Of a stretch of 64,000 nt of DNA, positions 18,109 to 26,258 are shown piece after piece. This DNA is from Polyangium sp. y55x31. Lineage in GTDB: Bacteria > Myxococcota_A > Polyangia > Polyangiales > Polyangiaceae. Numbering within the stretch: position 1 is the first letter of the stretch; each line of letters begins with the position of its first letter. The notes under the pieces were generated by a model. It searched no databases. It was not told where the DNA came from and saw only the letters and a program-made list of their open reading frames with translations. A program made the position numbers and the translations under genes. The stretch spans positions 62,001 to 126,000 of the forward strand of contig NZ_JARZHG010000005.1 in the NCBI RefSeq assembly GCF_029946505.1, written 5' to 3'.

Positions 18109-21100
18109 TGGCTTTCCTCTCCGCGATTGTCGCGTGGTCCCTGCGAAATCGGGTGGTCGTCCTCGTCGCGACCCTCCTGTTTGCCCTCTTCGGCATCCGC
18201 TCGGCCACGCAATTACCGATCGACGCCGTCCCCGACGTCACCAACATCCAGGTGCAGGTGATCACGACGGCGCCTGCGCTCTCGCCGGTCGAGGTCGAGC
18301 AATACGTCTCGGTCCCGGTCGAGCGGGCCATGGCGGGCATTCCGAACACGACGGAGATCCGTTCGACCTCCAAGTATGGTTTGTCCGTCGTGACGGTCGT
18401 CTTCCGCGACGGCACGGACATCTACTTCGCGCGGCAGCTCGTGAACGAGCGCATGCGCGAGGCGCAAGAGGCCGTCCCCGAGCAATACGGCATGCCCGAA
18501 ATGGGGCCCATCAGCAGCGGCCTCGGCGAGATCTACCAGTTCACCGTTCGCAATGACAAACTCACGTTGATGCAGCTCGAAGAGCTGCTCGACTGGCAGA
18601 TCGCGCCCGCGCTCCGCACCGTCCCCGGAATCGTCGAGGTGAACAGCTTCGGCGGCGAGGACAAACAGTACCAGATCGTCCTCGATCCGAAGCGCCTCCA
18701 GGCGGCCGGGATCTCGGTCGCGCAGGTGATCGAGGCGCTCGAAAAGTCGAACGCCAACGCGGGCGGCGGGTACATCGAGCACAACCGGGAGCAGTTCGTC
18801 ATCGGCTCCGATGGGCTCGTGAAAAACCTCGACGATCTGCGCCGCGTGGTCATCGGCGCGACGTCGGACGGCGTGCCCATCACGATGGACACGGTGGCCG
18901 ACGTGCAATTCGGGCCGCGCCTGCGCAGGGGCGCGGCATCGAAGAACGGCGAGGGCGAGGTGGTCGTCGGCGTGACGATGATGTTGCTCGGGGAAAACTC
19001 CCGCACCGTCACGCAGGCCGTCAAGGAGCGGCTTGCGGCGATCCAGCCGTCGCTCCCCGAAGGCACGCGGATCGAGCCATTTTACGACCGCTCCGTGCTC
19101 GTGCGTCGCACGATCGGGACCGTCGCGACGAACCTCGTCGAGGGCGCGCTCCTGGTCATCGGGATCCTGTTTCTCCTCCTCGGGGATCTCCGCGCGGGCC
19201 TCGTCGTCGCGCTCGTCATCCCCTTGTCGATGCTGTTCGCGATCACCGTCATGAACGCGGCAGGTTTGTCCGGGAACCTGATGAGCCTTGGCGCGATCGA
19301 TTTCGGGCTCATCGTCGATGGTGCCGTGATCATCGTGGAAAACGCCGTCCGGCGCCTGTCGGATCGGCAAATGGAGATCGGGCGCGCGCTCTCCACCGAG
19401 GAGCGCGTGGATACCGTCCGCGAGGCGACGCTCGAAGTGCGATCGGCGAGCGTCTTCGGGGAAGCGATCATCGCCATCGTGTACCTGCCGATCCTCGCAC
19501 TCACGGGGATCGAGGGAAAACTCTTCCACCCCATGGCGCTCACGGTGCTGCTCGCCTTGCTCGGGGCGTTCATCCTCTCGCTCACGTTCGTCCCGGTCCT
19601 CGCGAGTTTCTTGATCCGCCCCACGAAGGGCGAGCACGAGACGTGGCTCTTGCGGAAAGCGCACGCGCTCTACGTCCCGCTGCTCCGGCGAGCCATGCGG
19701 CGGCGATGGATCCCGCTCACGGCCGGCGTGCTCTCGATCGCGGCAGCGGCGGCGGTGTTCACGAAGGTAGGCGCCGAGTTCGTGCCGCAGCTCGACGAGG
19801 GTGATCTCCTCGTCGAAGCGAGGCGTTTGCCCGGGATTGCGCTCAGTGAGTCCGTCGCGACGGACATTCGTTTGCAGAAGGCGGTCAAAGAGATCCCGGA
19901 GGTCGATTACGTCGTCAGCCGCACGGGGGCGCCGGAGCTCGCCGTCGATCCGATGGGCGTCGAGCAATCCGACGTTTATGTCGGCCTCAAGCCCCGGAAC
20001 ACGTGGAGGCCGGGCGTCACCAAGGAGGACATCGCCAAGGAGATCTCGGAGGCCGTCGAGCACAAGGTGCCCGAGGTGGCCGGCGGCGTCTCGCAGCCCA
20101 TTCAAATGCGCACGAACGAGCTCGTGGCGGGCGTACGCTCGGACGTGGCCGTGCTGCTTTATGGGCCCGATCTCGACGAGCTTCGCGCCCAGGGAGATCG
20201 CGTGGCCGAAATCGTACGCGGAGTCCCGGGCGCGGAGGACGTCCGGGTGGAGCAGGTCGCGGGGCTCTCGTATCTGCGTGTCATTCCCGATCGCGCGAAG
20301 CTCGCGCGGTATGGCCTGACGGTGGCCGACGTCAATCAGATCGTCGAGACGATGTCCGTGGGGCACTCGACGGGCGAGGTGATGGAGGGCGAGCGCCGCT
20401 TCGGAATCGTGGTGAAGTCCGGCCACGGATTCAACGGGGAGCTCGACGCGCTGCGAGCCTTGCCCTTGCGATCGGTCAGCGGGCAGATCGTACCGCTCGG
20501 AGACGTCGCCGAGCTGAAATTCCTCACGGGCCCGGCGCAGGTCAGCCGCGAGAATCAATCACGACGCCTGACCGTCGAGTTCAACGTCCGAGGCCGGGAT
20601 ATGCTCTCCGTCGTGGCGGAAGCGCAGGCGGCGGTGGAGAAAGGCGTGCGGCTGCCGACGGGGTACCGCGCGGTCTGGGGCGGGCAGTTCGAGCATTACG
20701 AGGAAGCAAAGGCGCGCCTCTCGATCGTCGTGCCGCTCGCGCTCGCGCTCATCCTGTTCTTGCTCTGGTTCGCGTTCCGCTCCACGCGGGCCGCATTGCT
20801 GATCTTCCTCGGCGTGCCGTTCGCGATCGTCGGCGGCGTCTTCGCGCTCTGGCTGCGCGAAATACCCTTCTCGATCTCGGCCGGCGTGGGGTTCATCGCG
20901 CTGTTCGGCGTCGCGGTGCTGAACGGCCTCGTCCTCGTGTCCTTCGCGCGGCACCTGGAGGAGAAGGGAATGGGCCACGCGGAGGCCATCGAGCGGGCCG
21001 CGGAGCTTCGCCTCCGGCCGGTCCTCATGACGGCCCTCGTCGCGTCGCTCGGATTCCTGCCGATGGCGATATCGACGGCGCCGGGCAGCGAGGTGCAGCG

Positions 21101-21209
21101 GCCCCTCGCGACGGTGGTGATCGGCGGGCTCATCACCGCGACGCTGCTCACGCTGCTCGTGCTGCCCGTCGTGTATGCGTGGCTCGGAAAGGAGCGCGGG
21201 GCAGCGTGA
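18108..21209 (+). CDS. CzcA/CusA-family heavy-metal RND efflux pump
   Basis: A 1033-residue inner-membrane pump, full length for the HME-RND family. It has transmembrane helix 1 (VVVLVATLLFALFGI), large periplasmic loops and the helix-4 signature DFGLIVDGAVIIVENAVRRL at about residues 399-418. Its two Asp and the Glu match the proton-relay residues of CzcA (D402, D408, E415 in Cupriavidus). The second half repeats the architecture. By family it uses proton import to expel divalent or monovalent metal ions; the sequence alone does not tell Co/Zn/Cd from Cu/Ag. ATG 18108 overlaps the adaptor's TGA. Confidence 0.93.
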   Translation: MAFLSAIVAWSLRNRVVVLVATLLFALFGIRSATQLPIDAVPDVTNIQVQVITTAPALSPVEVEQYVSVPVERAMAGIPNTTEIRSTSKYGLSVVTVVFRDGTDIYFARQLVNERMREAQEAVPEQYGMPEMGPISSGLGEIYQFTVRNDKLTLMQLEELLDWQIAPALRTVPGIVEVNSFGGEDKQYQIVLDPKRLQAAGISVAQVIEALEKSNANAGGGYIEHNREQFVIGSDGLVKNLDDLRRVVIGATSDGVPITMDTVADVQFGPRLRRGAASKNGEGEVVVGVTMMLLGENSRTVTQAVKERLAAIQPSLPEGTRIEPFYDRSVLVRRTIGTVATNLVEGALLVIGILFLLLGDLRAGLVVALVIPLSMLFAITVMNAAGLSGNLMSLGAIDFGLIVDGAVIIVENAVRRLSDRQMEIGRALSTEERVDTVREATLEVRSASVFGEAIIAIVYLPILALTGIEGKLFHPMALTVLLALLGAFILSLTFVPVLASFLIRPTKGEHETWLLRKAHALYVPLLRRAMRRRWIPLTAGVLSIAAAAAVFTKVGAEFVPQLDEGDLLVEARRLPGIALSESVATDIRLQKAVKEIPEVDYVVSRTGAPELAVDPMGVEQSDVYVGLKPRNTWRPGVTKEDIAKEISEAVEHKVPEVAGGVSQPIQMRTNELVAGVRSDVAVLLYGPDLDELRAQGDRVAEIVRGVPGAEDVRVEQVAGLSYLRVIPDRAKLARYGLTVADVNQIVETMSVGHSTGEVMEGERRFGIVVKSGHGFNGELDALRALPLRSVSGQIVPLGDVAELKFLTGPAQVSRENQSRRLTVEFNVRGRDMLSVVAEAQAAVEKGVRLPTGYRAVWGGQFEHYEEAKARLSIVVPLALALILFLLWFAFRSTRAALLIFLGVPFAIVGGVFALWLREIPFSISAGVGFIALFGVAVLNGLVLVSFARHLEEKGMGHAEAIERAAELRLRPVLMTALVASLGFLPMAISTAPGSEVQRPLATVVIGGLITATLLTLLVLPVVYAWLGKERGAA

Positions 21210-21284
21210 AAGATCGAGGCGAAGAGCGTGGTCATTCGCGCCAGTTGCTACGGGACACGACAGGGCTCGGACGCGGAATCATCC

Positions 21285-21321
21285 ATGCGACAACATGTCG
21301 CATCCGCGGTCATACGCGGAT
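21285..21321. promoter_or_regulatory. two adjoining inverted repeats upstream of mbnP
   Basis: The first palindrome has perfect 8-bp arms around 3 nt (ATGCGACA, ACA, TGTCGCAT; 21285-21303). The second has 7-bp arms around 6 nt (ATCCGCG, GTCATA, CGCGGAT; 21302-21321) and shares two bases with the first. They lie 31-67 bp before the mbnP start. There is no T-tract, so operator sites for a metal-responsive regulator are more likely than a terminator. This is inference. Confidence 0.42.
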
Positions 21322-21351
21322 CACCTAGACTCCCGTTTCGAGAGGTGTGTC

Positions 21352-22215
21352 ATGGATCGAATCCCGATCCGCCGAGCCATGCTCGGCGTGATCTTGCTCG
21401 CGGCCTCGACAGGTTGCGGCAGCCAGGACGAAGAAATCGCGCAACGTTCGGTCGCGCTCGAATTCGCGGCCAAGGTCGGCGGCGAGCCGTTTGCCTGCGG
21501 CGCCACGTTCACGGGCCTCGGCAGCACGAAGACCACGGCGAATCCGCTGGATTTCCGGATGTACGTTCACGATGTGAGGCTCGTACGCCCGGATGGCTCG
21601 GAAGCGCCGATCGCGCTGGAGCAGGATGGTCGCTGGCAACGCGACGACATCGCGTTCCTCGATTTCGAGGACGGCACGGGGACATGCGAGACGGGGAGCC
21701 CCGAGACGCGGACGCAGATCGTCGGCGACGTCCCTGCCGGTGAGTATGTCGGCGTCGCGTTCAACGTTGGCCTGCCGCCCGAGATGAATCACCTCGACGC
21801 GGCCACGGCCCCGGCGCCGCTCAACATCCCGGGCATGTGGTGGTCCTGGAAAGGCGGCTACAAGTTCGTCCGGCTCGAGCTTCGCACGACGGCGAACCCG
21901 ACCTACTTTTTCCACCTCGGGTCGACGTCCTGCGAGGGGAGCGTCAAGGACGGCTTCTCCTGCGCGGCATCGAATCAAGCGGAGATTCGCCTCGACGGAT
22001 TCGATCCGGACACGAAGAGCATCGTGTTCGACATTGCTTCGTTCTACGCGGGTTCCGATCTCGATCTTCAGATCGACCCGATGACCGACGGCGTCTCCGG
22101 CTGCATGGCGTTCGCCGGTGATCCCGAATGCCCGCCGGTCTTCGAGGCGCTCGGGATGTCGTTCGAGGGCCAGACCCCGGGCAACGGGGAGCAAACGGCC
22201 TTCCGCGTGGAATGA
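21352..22215 (+). CDS. mbnP: MbnP-family copper-binding lipoprotein
   Basis: A 287-residue exported protein of the metallo-mystery-pair four-Cys (MbnP) family. The lipobox ASTGC places the lipidated Cys at residue 22. Family hallmarks are FRMYVHDVRLVRPDG, DRTGTC-like FEDGTGTCETG, VGLPPEMNHLD, GMWWSWKGGYKFVRLEL and FFHLGSTSC. In characterised MbnP, MbnH oxidises a Trp to kynurenine, which helps bind copper together with His. Candidate His and Trp residues are all present here. GAGAGG at 21340-21345 supports ATG 21352. It lies between the metal RND operon and a diheme MbnH gene, which fits a role in copper handling at the cell envelope. Confidence 0.87.
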   Translation: MDRIPIRRAMLGVILLAASTGCGSQDEEIAQRSVALEFAAKVGGEPFACGATFTGLGSTKTTANPLDFRMYVHDVRLVRPDGSEAPIALEQDGRWQRDDIAFLDFEDGTGTCETGSPETRTQIVGDVPAGEYVGVAFNVGLPPEMNHLDAATAPAPLNIPGMWWSWKGGYKFVRLELRTTANPTYFFHLGSTSCEGSVKDGFSCAASNQAEIRLDGFDPDTKSIVFDIASFYAGSDLDLQIDPMTDGVSGCMAFAGDPECPPVFEALGMSFEGQTPGNGEQTAFRVE

Positions 22216-22225
22216 GGAGATGACC

Positions 22226-22738
22226 TTGCAACCATTGAACCTTTTCTTGGCAGCCGTGCTCGCCTTGCCGCTCGCCGCATGCGGCCCCGCGGACGAGGGG
22301 CCTGACGAAGGCATTGCGCCTGGGGATCCGAGCTTCGTGCGTGATCCGGCGCTCGACGTGGAGAACGTCAGCGCCCACGGCGAGGCGCGGAGCCACAACA
22401 TGGGCCAGAACTGCATGAATTGCCATCAGGCGCATGGCCCTGGAAGAGGGCGCTTCACGGCCGCCGGGACGGCTCATTCGCCGACCGGCGAGCCTCTCGC
22501 CGGCGGGACCGTGGAGCTACGAACGGCGCCGAACGGTCAAGGCGATCTCGTGCTCGCGATTCAGATCGACGACAACGGCAACTTCTTCACCACGGAGTCC
22601 TTGCCATTTCCCGATGAATCGCTCTTCCCGTTCGTGCGTGCGCCGGGGGCCGGCGGTACGTCCTTCATGCCGTTCCCCACCCTTTCTGGAGCTTGCAACG
22701 TATGTCACGTGGGAGCGCAGCGCGTCGCCGTGGAGTGA
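22226..22738 (+). CDS. lipoprotein with two CxxCH heme motifs between mbnP and mbnH
   Basis: About 170 residues. A signal peptide and lipobox (LPLAAC) are followed by GQNCMNCHQAHG and, at the C-terminus, GACNVCHVG, two c-type heme-binding motifs. Between them lies a small beta-rich segment (GEPLAGGTVELRT, IQIDDNGNFFTTE) resembling carboxypeptidase-regulatory-like domains. AGGAG at 22215-22219 is spaced correctly for TTG 22226, whereas ATG 22220 abuts it; either start leaves the protein almost unchanged. Its position suggests that it delivers or accepts electrons for MbnH. The family is not otherwise recognised. Confidence 0.75.
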   Translation: MQPLNLFLAAVLALPLAACGPADEGPDEGIAPGDPSFVRDPALDVENVSAHGEARSHNMGQNCMNCHQAHGPGRGRFTAAGTAHSPTGEPLAGGTVELRTAPNGQGDLVLAIQIDDNGNFFTTESLPFPDESLFPFVRAPGAGGTSFMPFPTLSGACNVCHVGAQRVAVE

Positions 22739-23853
22739 GCCTCGGGCTCCTGGCCGCGCTCGCGGCGGCCGGTTGTGGAAGTGAGCCGGAGCCGGCGCCG
22801 CCGAGCTACGATTTCGGCCTCCCTCCAGGTTTCGCCGAGCCCTGGGTCCCACCGGACAACCCGATGAGCGCGGAGAAGGTCGCGCTGGGGCGTATGCTCT
22901 TCTTCGACGAGCGGCTCTCGGGCAATGGGACGATGTCATGCTCGTCGTGCCACGAGCGGGCGAAGGGGTTTGCCGATGGGAAACCCAAGCCCACGGGATC
23001 GACCGGGGATCTCGTGCCGCGGAACGCGATGGGTTTGACCAACGTCGCTTGGTTCCCGCAGCTCACGTGGGGCAATCCGACGCTCGAGACGCTCGAGGAG
23101 CAGGCCCTCGTTCCGCTGTTCGGCGAGCTTCCGGTGGAGCTCGGGGTCACGGGTCTCGAAAAAACCGTACTCGGTCGGCTGGAAGGTGACAGCGACTACG
23201 TGAAGGCATTCGAGGCTGCGTTCCACGAAGAAGCCGCCCCGATCACCTTTCCGAACATCGTGAAGGCCATTGCATCCTATGAGCGAACGCTCTTCTCGGG
23301 GAACTCGCCCTACGATCAGTACACGTACGGCGGCCGGGGGGACGCGATGTCCGAGTCCGCCCTTCGAGGAATGGACTTGTTCTTTTCGGAGCGGCTCGAA
23401 TGCTACCATTGCCATAGCGGCGTGAACTTCACGACGGCGTACAGGAGCGCCAATACCCAGCACCAGGAGATGGACTTCCAGAATACAGGCCTTTACAACG
23501 TCGGATCCGACGGATCGTACCCGCCCGGCGGGGAGGGGCTGTTCGAGTTCACCGGAGATGCCGGGGACAAGGGCAAGTTCCGGGTGCCTTCCCTGCGAAA
23601 CGTGGAGCTCACGGCGCCCTACATGCACGACGGTAGTATCGCGACGCTCGAAGAAGTGATGGATCACTACGCAGCCGGCGGGCGGACCATCACGGACGGC
23701 CCCTTCGCGGGCATCGGCAGCCAGAACCCCAACAAGAATCCATTGGTGAAGGGGTTCTCGATCACTCCGGAAGAGAAAGCCGACGTCATTGCGTTTCTGA
23801 AGAGCCTGACGGATGTCGAGTTCGTGAGCGCAAGCGACCCAGCAGGTCCTTGA
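22702..23853 (+). CDS. mbnH: MbnH-family diheme enzyme
   Basis: A 383-residue exported diheme protein of the bacterial cytochrome c peroxidase/MauG superfamily, MbnH branch. A basic n-region and lipobox (LAAAGC) are followed by the first heme motif CSSCH at residue 80 and the second, CYHCH, at residue 234. FRVPSLRNVELTAPYMHDGS is the usual CCP/MauG block with the distal Met/His region. By family it converts a Trp of its MbnP partner to kynurenine through high-valent heme. ATG 22702 overlaps the preceding gene by 37 nt and is preceded by GGAG. GTG 22735, overlapping the upstream stop as GTGA, is an alternative but loses the basic n-region. Confidence 0.88.
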   Translation: MSRGSAARRRGVSLGLLAALAAAGCGSEPEPAPPSYDFGLPPGFAEPWVPPDNPMSAEKVALGRMLFFDERLSGNGTMSCSSCHERAKGFADGKPKPTGSTGDLVPRNAMGLTNVAWFPQLTWGNPTLETLEEQALVPLFGELPVELGVTGLEKTVLGRLEGDSDYVKAFEAAFHEEAAPITFPNIVKAIASYERTLFSGNSPYDQYTYGGRGDAMSESALRGMDLFFSERLECYHCHSGVNFTTAYRSANTQHQEMDFQNTGLYNVGSDGSYPPGGEGLFEFTGDAGDKGKFRVPSLRNVELTAPYMHDGSIATLEEVMDHYAAGGRTITDGPFAGIGSQNPNKNPLVKGFSITPEEKADVIAFLKSLTDVEFVSASDPAGP

Positions 23854-23897
23854 AACGGAACGCAGAAGCGTCGCAGCCCGAAGCCCGGGACGCATCG

Positions 23898-23916
23898 ACG
23901 AGCCCAAGGGGCTCGT
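23898..23916. terminator. hairpin between convergent genes
   Basis: A perfect 8-bp stem, ACGAGCCC and GGGCTCGT, with an AAG loop lies 45 bp after mbnH and before the end of the convergent lipoprotein gene. No long U-run follows. It is placed where a bidirectional terminator is expected. Confidence 0.38.
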
Positions 23917-23959
23917 GTTCACGGGCTGGAGGGCGCTCGCGGCGCTTCTCGACAGTCCG

Positions 23960-25720
23960 CTAGAGGTTAAGCATATGGAGCGCGACGGCCGCGGCGCGCT
24001 CCGTTTTTCGTTCTTCGAGGTACGCCGTGACCTCCGGGACGAGCCCAACCACCTTGCCGTAGTCGCCGAGCGCGCGGACGCGGGCCCTGTACACCTGGCC
24101 GAAGTAGATGTGCGTGATCGTCTTCTGAACCGCTGGGTCGATGGGCTGCATGTAGCTGCGCACGATCGCACGCGCCGTATCCATCGACGCGCCCGGAGCG
24201 CCGGAGGCGTGGAATGCGATCACACGCTCGAACGAGGGCTGGAAGGCCGTCCATACCTCCGCCGTCGCGTCATCGAGCGGGATCGGCACGAGGGCTTGCC
24301 GTTCGAGCCAGGCGCGCACCTCGGGGTATCGCTCGATCCATTGCGGATGGCTGAGCAGCGCGGACGCCGCGACCGACCACAAAGGCTGCTCGTGGGCAGG
24401 ATAAGCGATGGCCGGGCCATGTTCGTCGCGGCTCCGATCACGCTCGCCGATTTGCTCGGGCTTCGCCGTGAGGATCCTTTCGAGGAGTTTTACGCGCCGC
24501 GCCTCCTCCACGCCGCCGAGGTCGAACGCGACGCGCAGGCGGCAGACGGTCTCGGTGTCGACGCGAATGCGCTCCCCCTCGAAGATCGGCGCGATGAACG
24601 CATCGAAGCGCCGCGACGCCTCGGCGGGCGGCATCCATTGGCCGAGCTCCTTGAGGACGTAGCAGCGTGGCGCGTTGAAGCGCAGCTTTTCGAGCTCCGC
24701 GTCGAGCTCGCGCACGCGGGCGAGCGCGGCGGCCTCCGGGACCTTTCCGCCCGCGGGCTCGACGCGGCGTAATTCCGCATGGACATCGATTCGTTCCCGG
24801 CGCGGCCGCGGGAGGTCCTCCATGCTCATGGAGCGCTGCGGGGGGTTATCGAGATCGAAGAGCGCCGCGCGCGCGACCTCCGCGAGGTCCCGTGCCGCGC
24901 CCGGAATGCCTTGCGTCAGCGGCACCTCGCCTTTTGCCGCGAGGATCTCGTTCACGAGCGCCCGCGCCTCTCGCTCCAGGCCGAACCGCACGCCGAAGGC
25001 GCCCAGATCCTTGATTTGCAGGAGCACGAGTTCCAGCGAGATCACGTCCGCCGGGCCTTCGAGCCTCCGCTTCATTTCGGGGAGCTGGCCACGGAGGATC
25101 GTCGGCCCAACCTGCTCATAGGCAGCCGTGGTCGCGCCGCGCAAGAGGAGCTGCTCGCGCGCGTCCTTGCTCGTGCGCACCCGATCGAGGAGGAGCTGCC
25201 GGCCCTCCGGGACATTGTTGAATACCCAGTACGCGGGAATGCTGGCGAGCGCGAGATACCGAACGAGGGATTTCGGCGGACGCGGCCCGGGTTCGTCCGG
25301 GCCGAGTTCGTATTCGGTGATGCTCGCCTCGTCCCGCTTGGCGAGCGCCATGAGGATCTCCGCGTCGTGCACGGTGCGGATGCGCGCGACGAGCAAGCGG
25401 GAGAAGACGAGGGGTTTTTCGTCGAACGCCTCCGCGCTCTCCGCTTCGAGCTCCTCGTGGCAAGGCGGCTCGAGCAGGAGATCGCTGACGTCGGGGAAAA
25501 GCGACGGGATCGTTTCGAGGATGTGCGCCCGTACGAGCGGCGAGGCGTGCTCGGCGCGCTCCCGCTCGCGCCGCATCAGGGCGAACATCTCGTCGGGGAC
25601 GGGACGGCCGACCTGGGGGACCGCGCCGGTGAGGCACGGCGGAGCGCTCTTCCACGGCGTGAGCGAGCACGCAGAGAGCGCGAGGGCGAGGGCGAAGGGG
25701 AGGGCGGCGCGGAGCTTCAT
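23960..25720 (-). CDS. large lipoprotein of unknown function
   Basis: A 586-residue exported protein. Signal peptide MKLRAALPFALALALSAC has lipobox LSAC. The mature part is almost entirely predicted helical, with HEAT- or TPR-like regularity (for example EQLLLRGATTAAYEQVGP, RDLAEVARAALFDLDNP) but no family I recognise. An acidic Glu-rich stretch (CHEELEAESAEAFDE) lies near residue 95. Start 25720 is chosen because it begins the signal peptide; ATG 25735 is possible. It is convergent with mbnH and divergent from DUF423. Confidence 0.72.
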   Translation of the reverse strand: MKLRAALPFALALALSACSLTPWKSAPPCLTGAVPQVGRPVPDEMFALMRRERERAEHASPLVRAHILETIPSLFPDVSDLLLEPPCHEELEAESAEAFDEKPLVFSRLLVARIRTVHDAEILMALAKRDEASITEYELGPDEPGPRPPKSLVRYLALASIPAYWVFNNVPEGRQLLLDRVRTSKDAREQLLLRGATTAAYEQVGPTILRGQLPEMKRRLEGPADVISLELVLLQIKDLGAFGVRFGLEREARALVNEILAAKGEVPLTQGIPGAARDLAEVARAALFDLDNPPQRSMSMEDLPRPRRERIDVHAELRRVEPAGGKVPEAAALARVRELDAELEKLRFNAPRCYVLKELGQWMPPAEASRRFDAFIAPIFEGERIRVDTETVCRLRVAFDLGGVEEARRVKLLERILTAKPEQIGERDRSRDEHGPAIAYPAHEQPLWSVAASALLSHPQWIERYPEVRAWLERQALVPIPLDDATAEVWTAFQPSFERVIAFHASGAPGASMDTARAIVRSYMQPIDPAVQKTITHIYFGQVYRARVRALGDYGKVVGLVPEVTAYLEERKTERAAAVALHMLNL

Positions 25721-25817
25721 TGGCCGGGGCAACATACCGCGACAGACCACTCCGTCCCAGGCACTTTCGTGCCTCCCGAGCCGTGCACGAACGCCGCGCA
25801 CGCGTCACGCTCCACGC

Positions 25818-26204
25818 ATGGAACGTTTCTCCCTCCTGCTCGCCGGCGTCCTCGGCTTCCTCGGGGTCGCGCTCGGCGCGTTCGGGGCACATGGCCTCAA
25901 GAAATGGGTCACGCAGTTCCCGGATGCAGAGCAGCGCCTCGCCTGGTGGCAGACCGGATCCCAATACCACCTCCTCCACGCCATTGCGATAGGCCTCACG
26001 GCGTTGCATCCCACGCCCACGAAAGAGGGCAGCGCCCTCGCGCCCTGGTTCTTCCTCGGCGGCATTTTTCTATTTTCGGGCAGCCTCTACGTCATGACGC
26101 TGACCGGTCGCCGCGTCCTCGGCGCGGTCACGCCGATCGGCGGACTCTTCTTCCTCGCAGGCTGGCTCGCCATTGCGTTGAACGCTCTCTTTGCGACGGC
26201 ATGA
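25818..26204 (+). CDS. DUF423 (YgdD-like) inner-membrane protein
   Basis: A 128-residue protein with four predicted transmembrane helices. The DUF423 hallmarks are visible: GFLGVALGAFGAHGLK at the N-terminus, WWQTGSQYHLLHAIAIGL in the middle, then FLGGIFLFSGSLYVMTLTG and the PIGGLFFLAGW ending. The length is standard. The family is widespread and of unknown function. It is divergent from the large lipoprotein gene (97 bp). Confidence 0.9.
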   Translation: MERFSLLLAGVLGFLGVALGAFGAHGLKKWVTQFPDAEQRLAWWQTGSQYHLLHAIAIGLTALHPTPTKEGSALAPWFFLGGIFLFSGSLYVMTLTGRRVLGAVTPIGGLFFLAGWLAIALNALFATA

Positions 26205-26258
26205 CTCCTGCTACAGGCTTTTCGCCGGGGCGCGGATGGGCGCCTCGAAGGAGCCAGA

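Noticed and set aside
18213-20558. A 781-codon minus-strand open frame inside the RND pump gene
   Set aside because: Antisense shadow of the CzcA-like gene; no recognisable motif or ribosome binding site.
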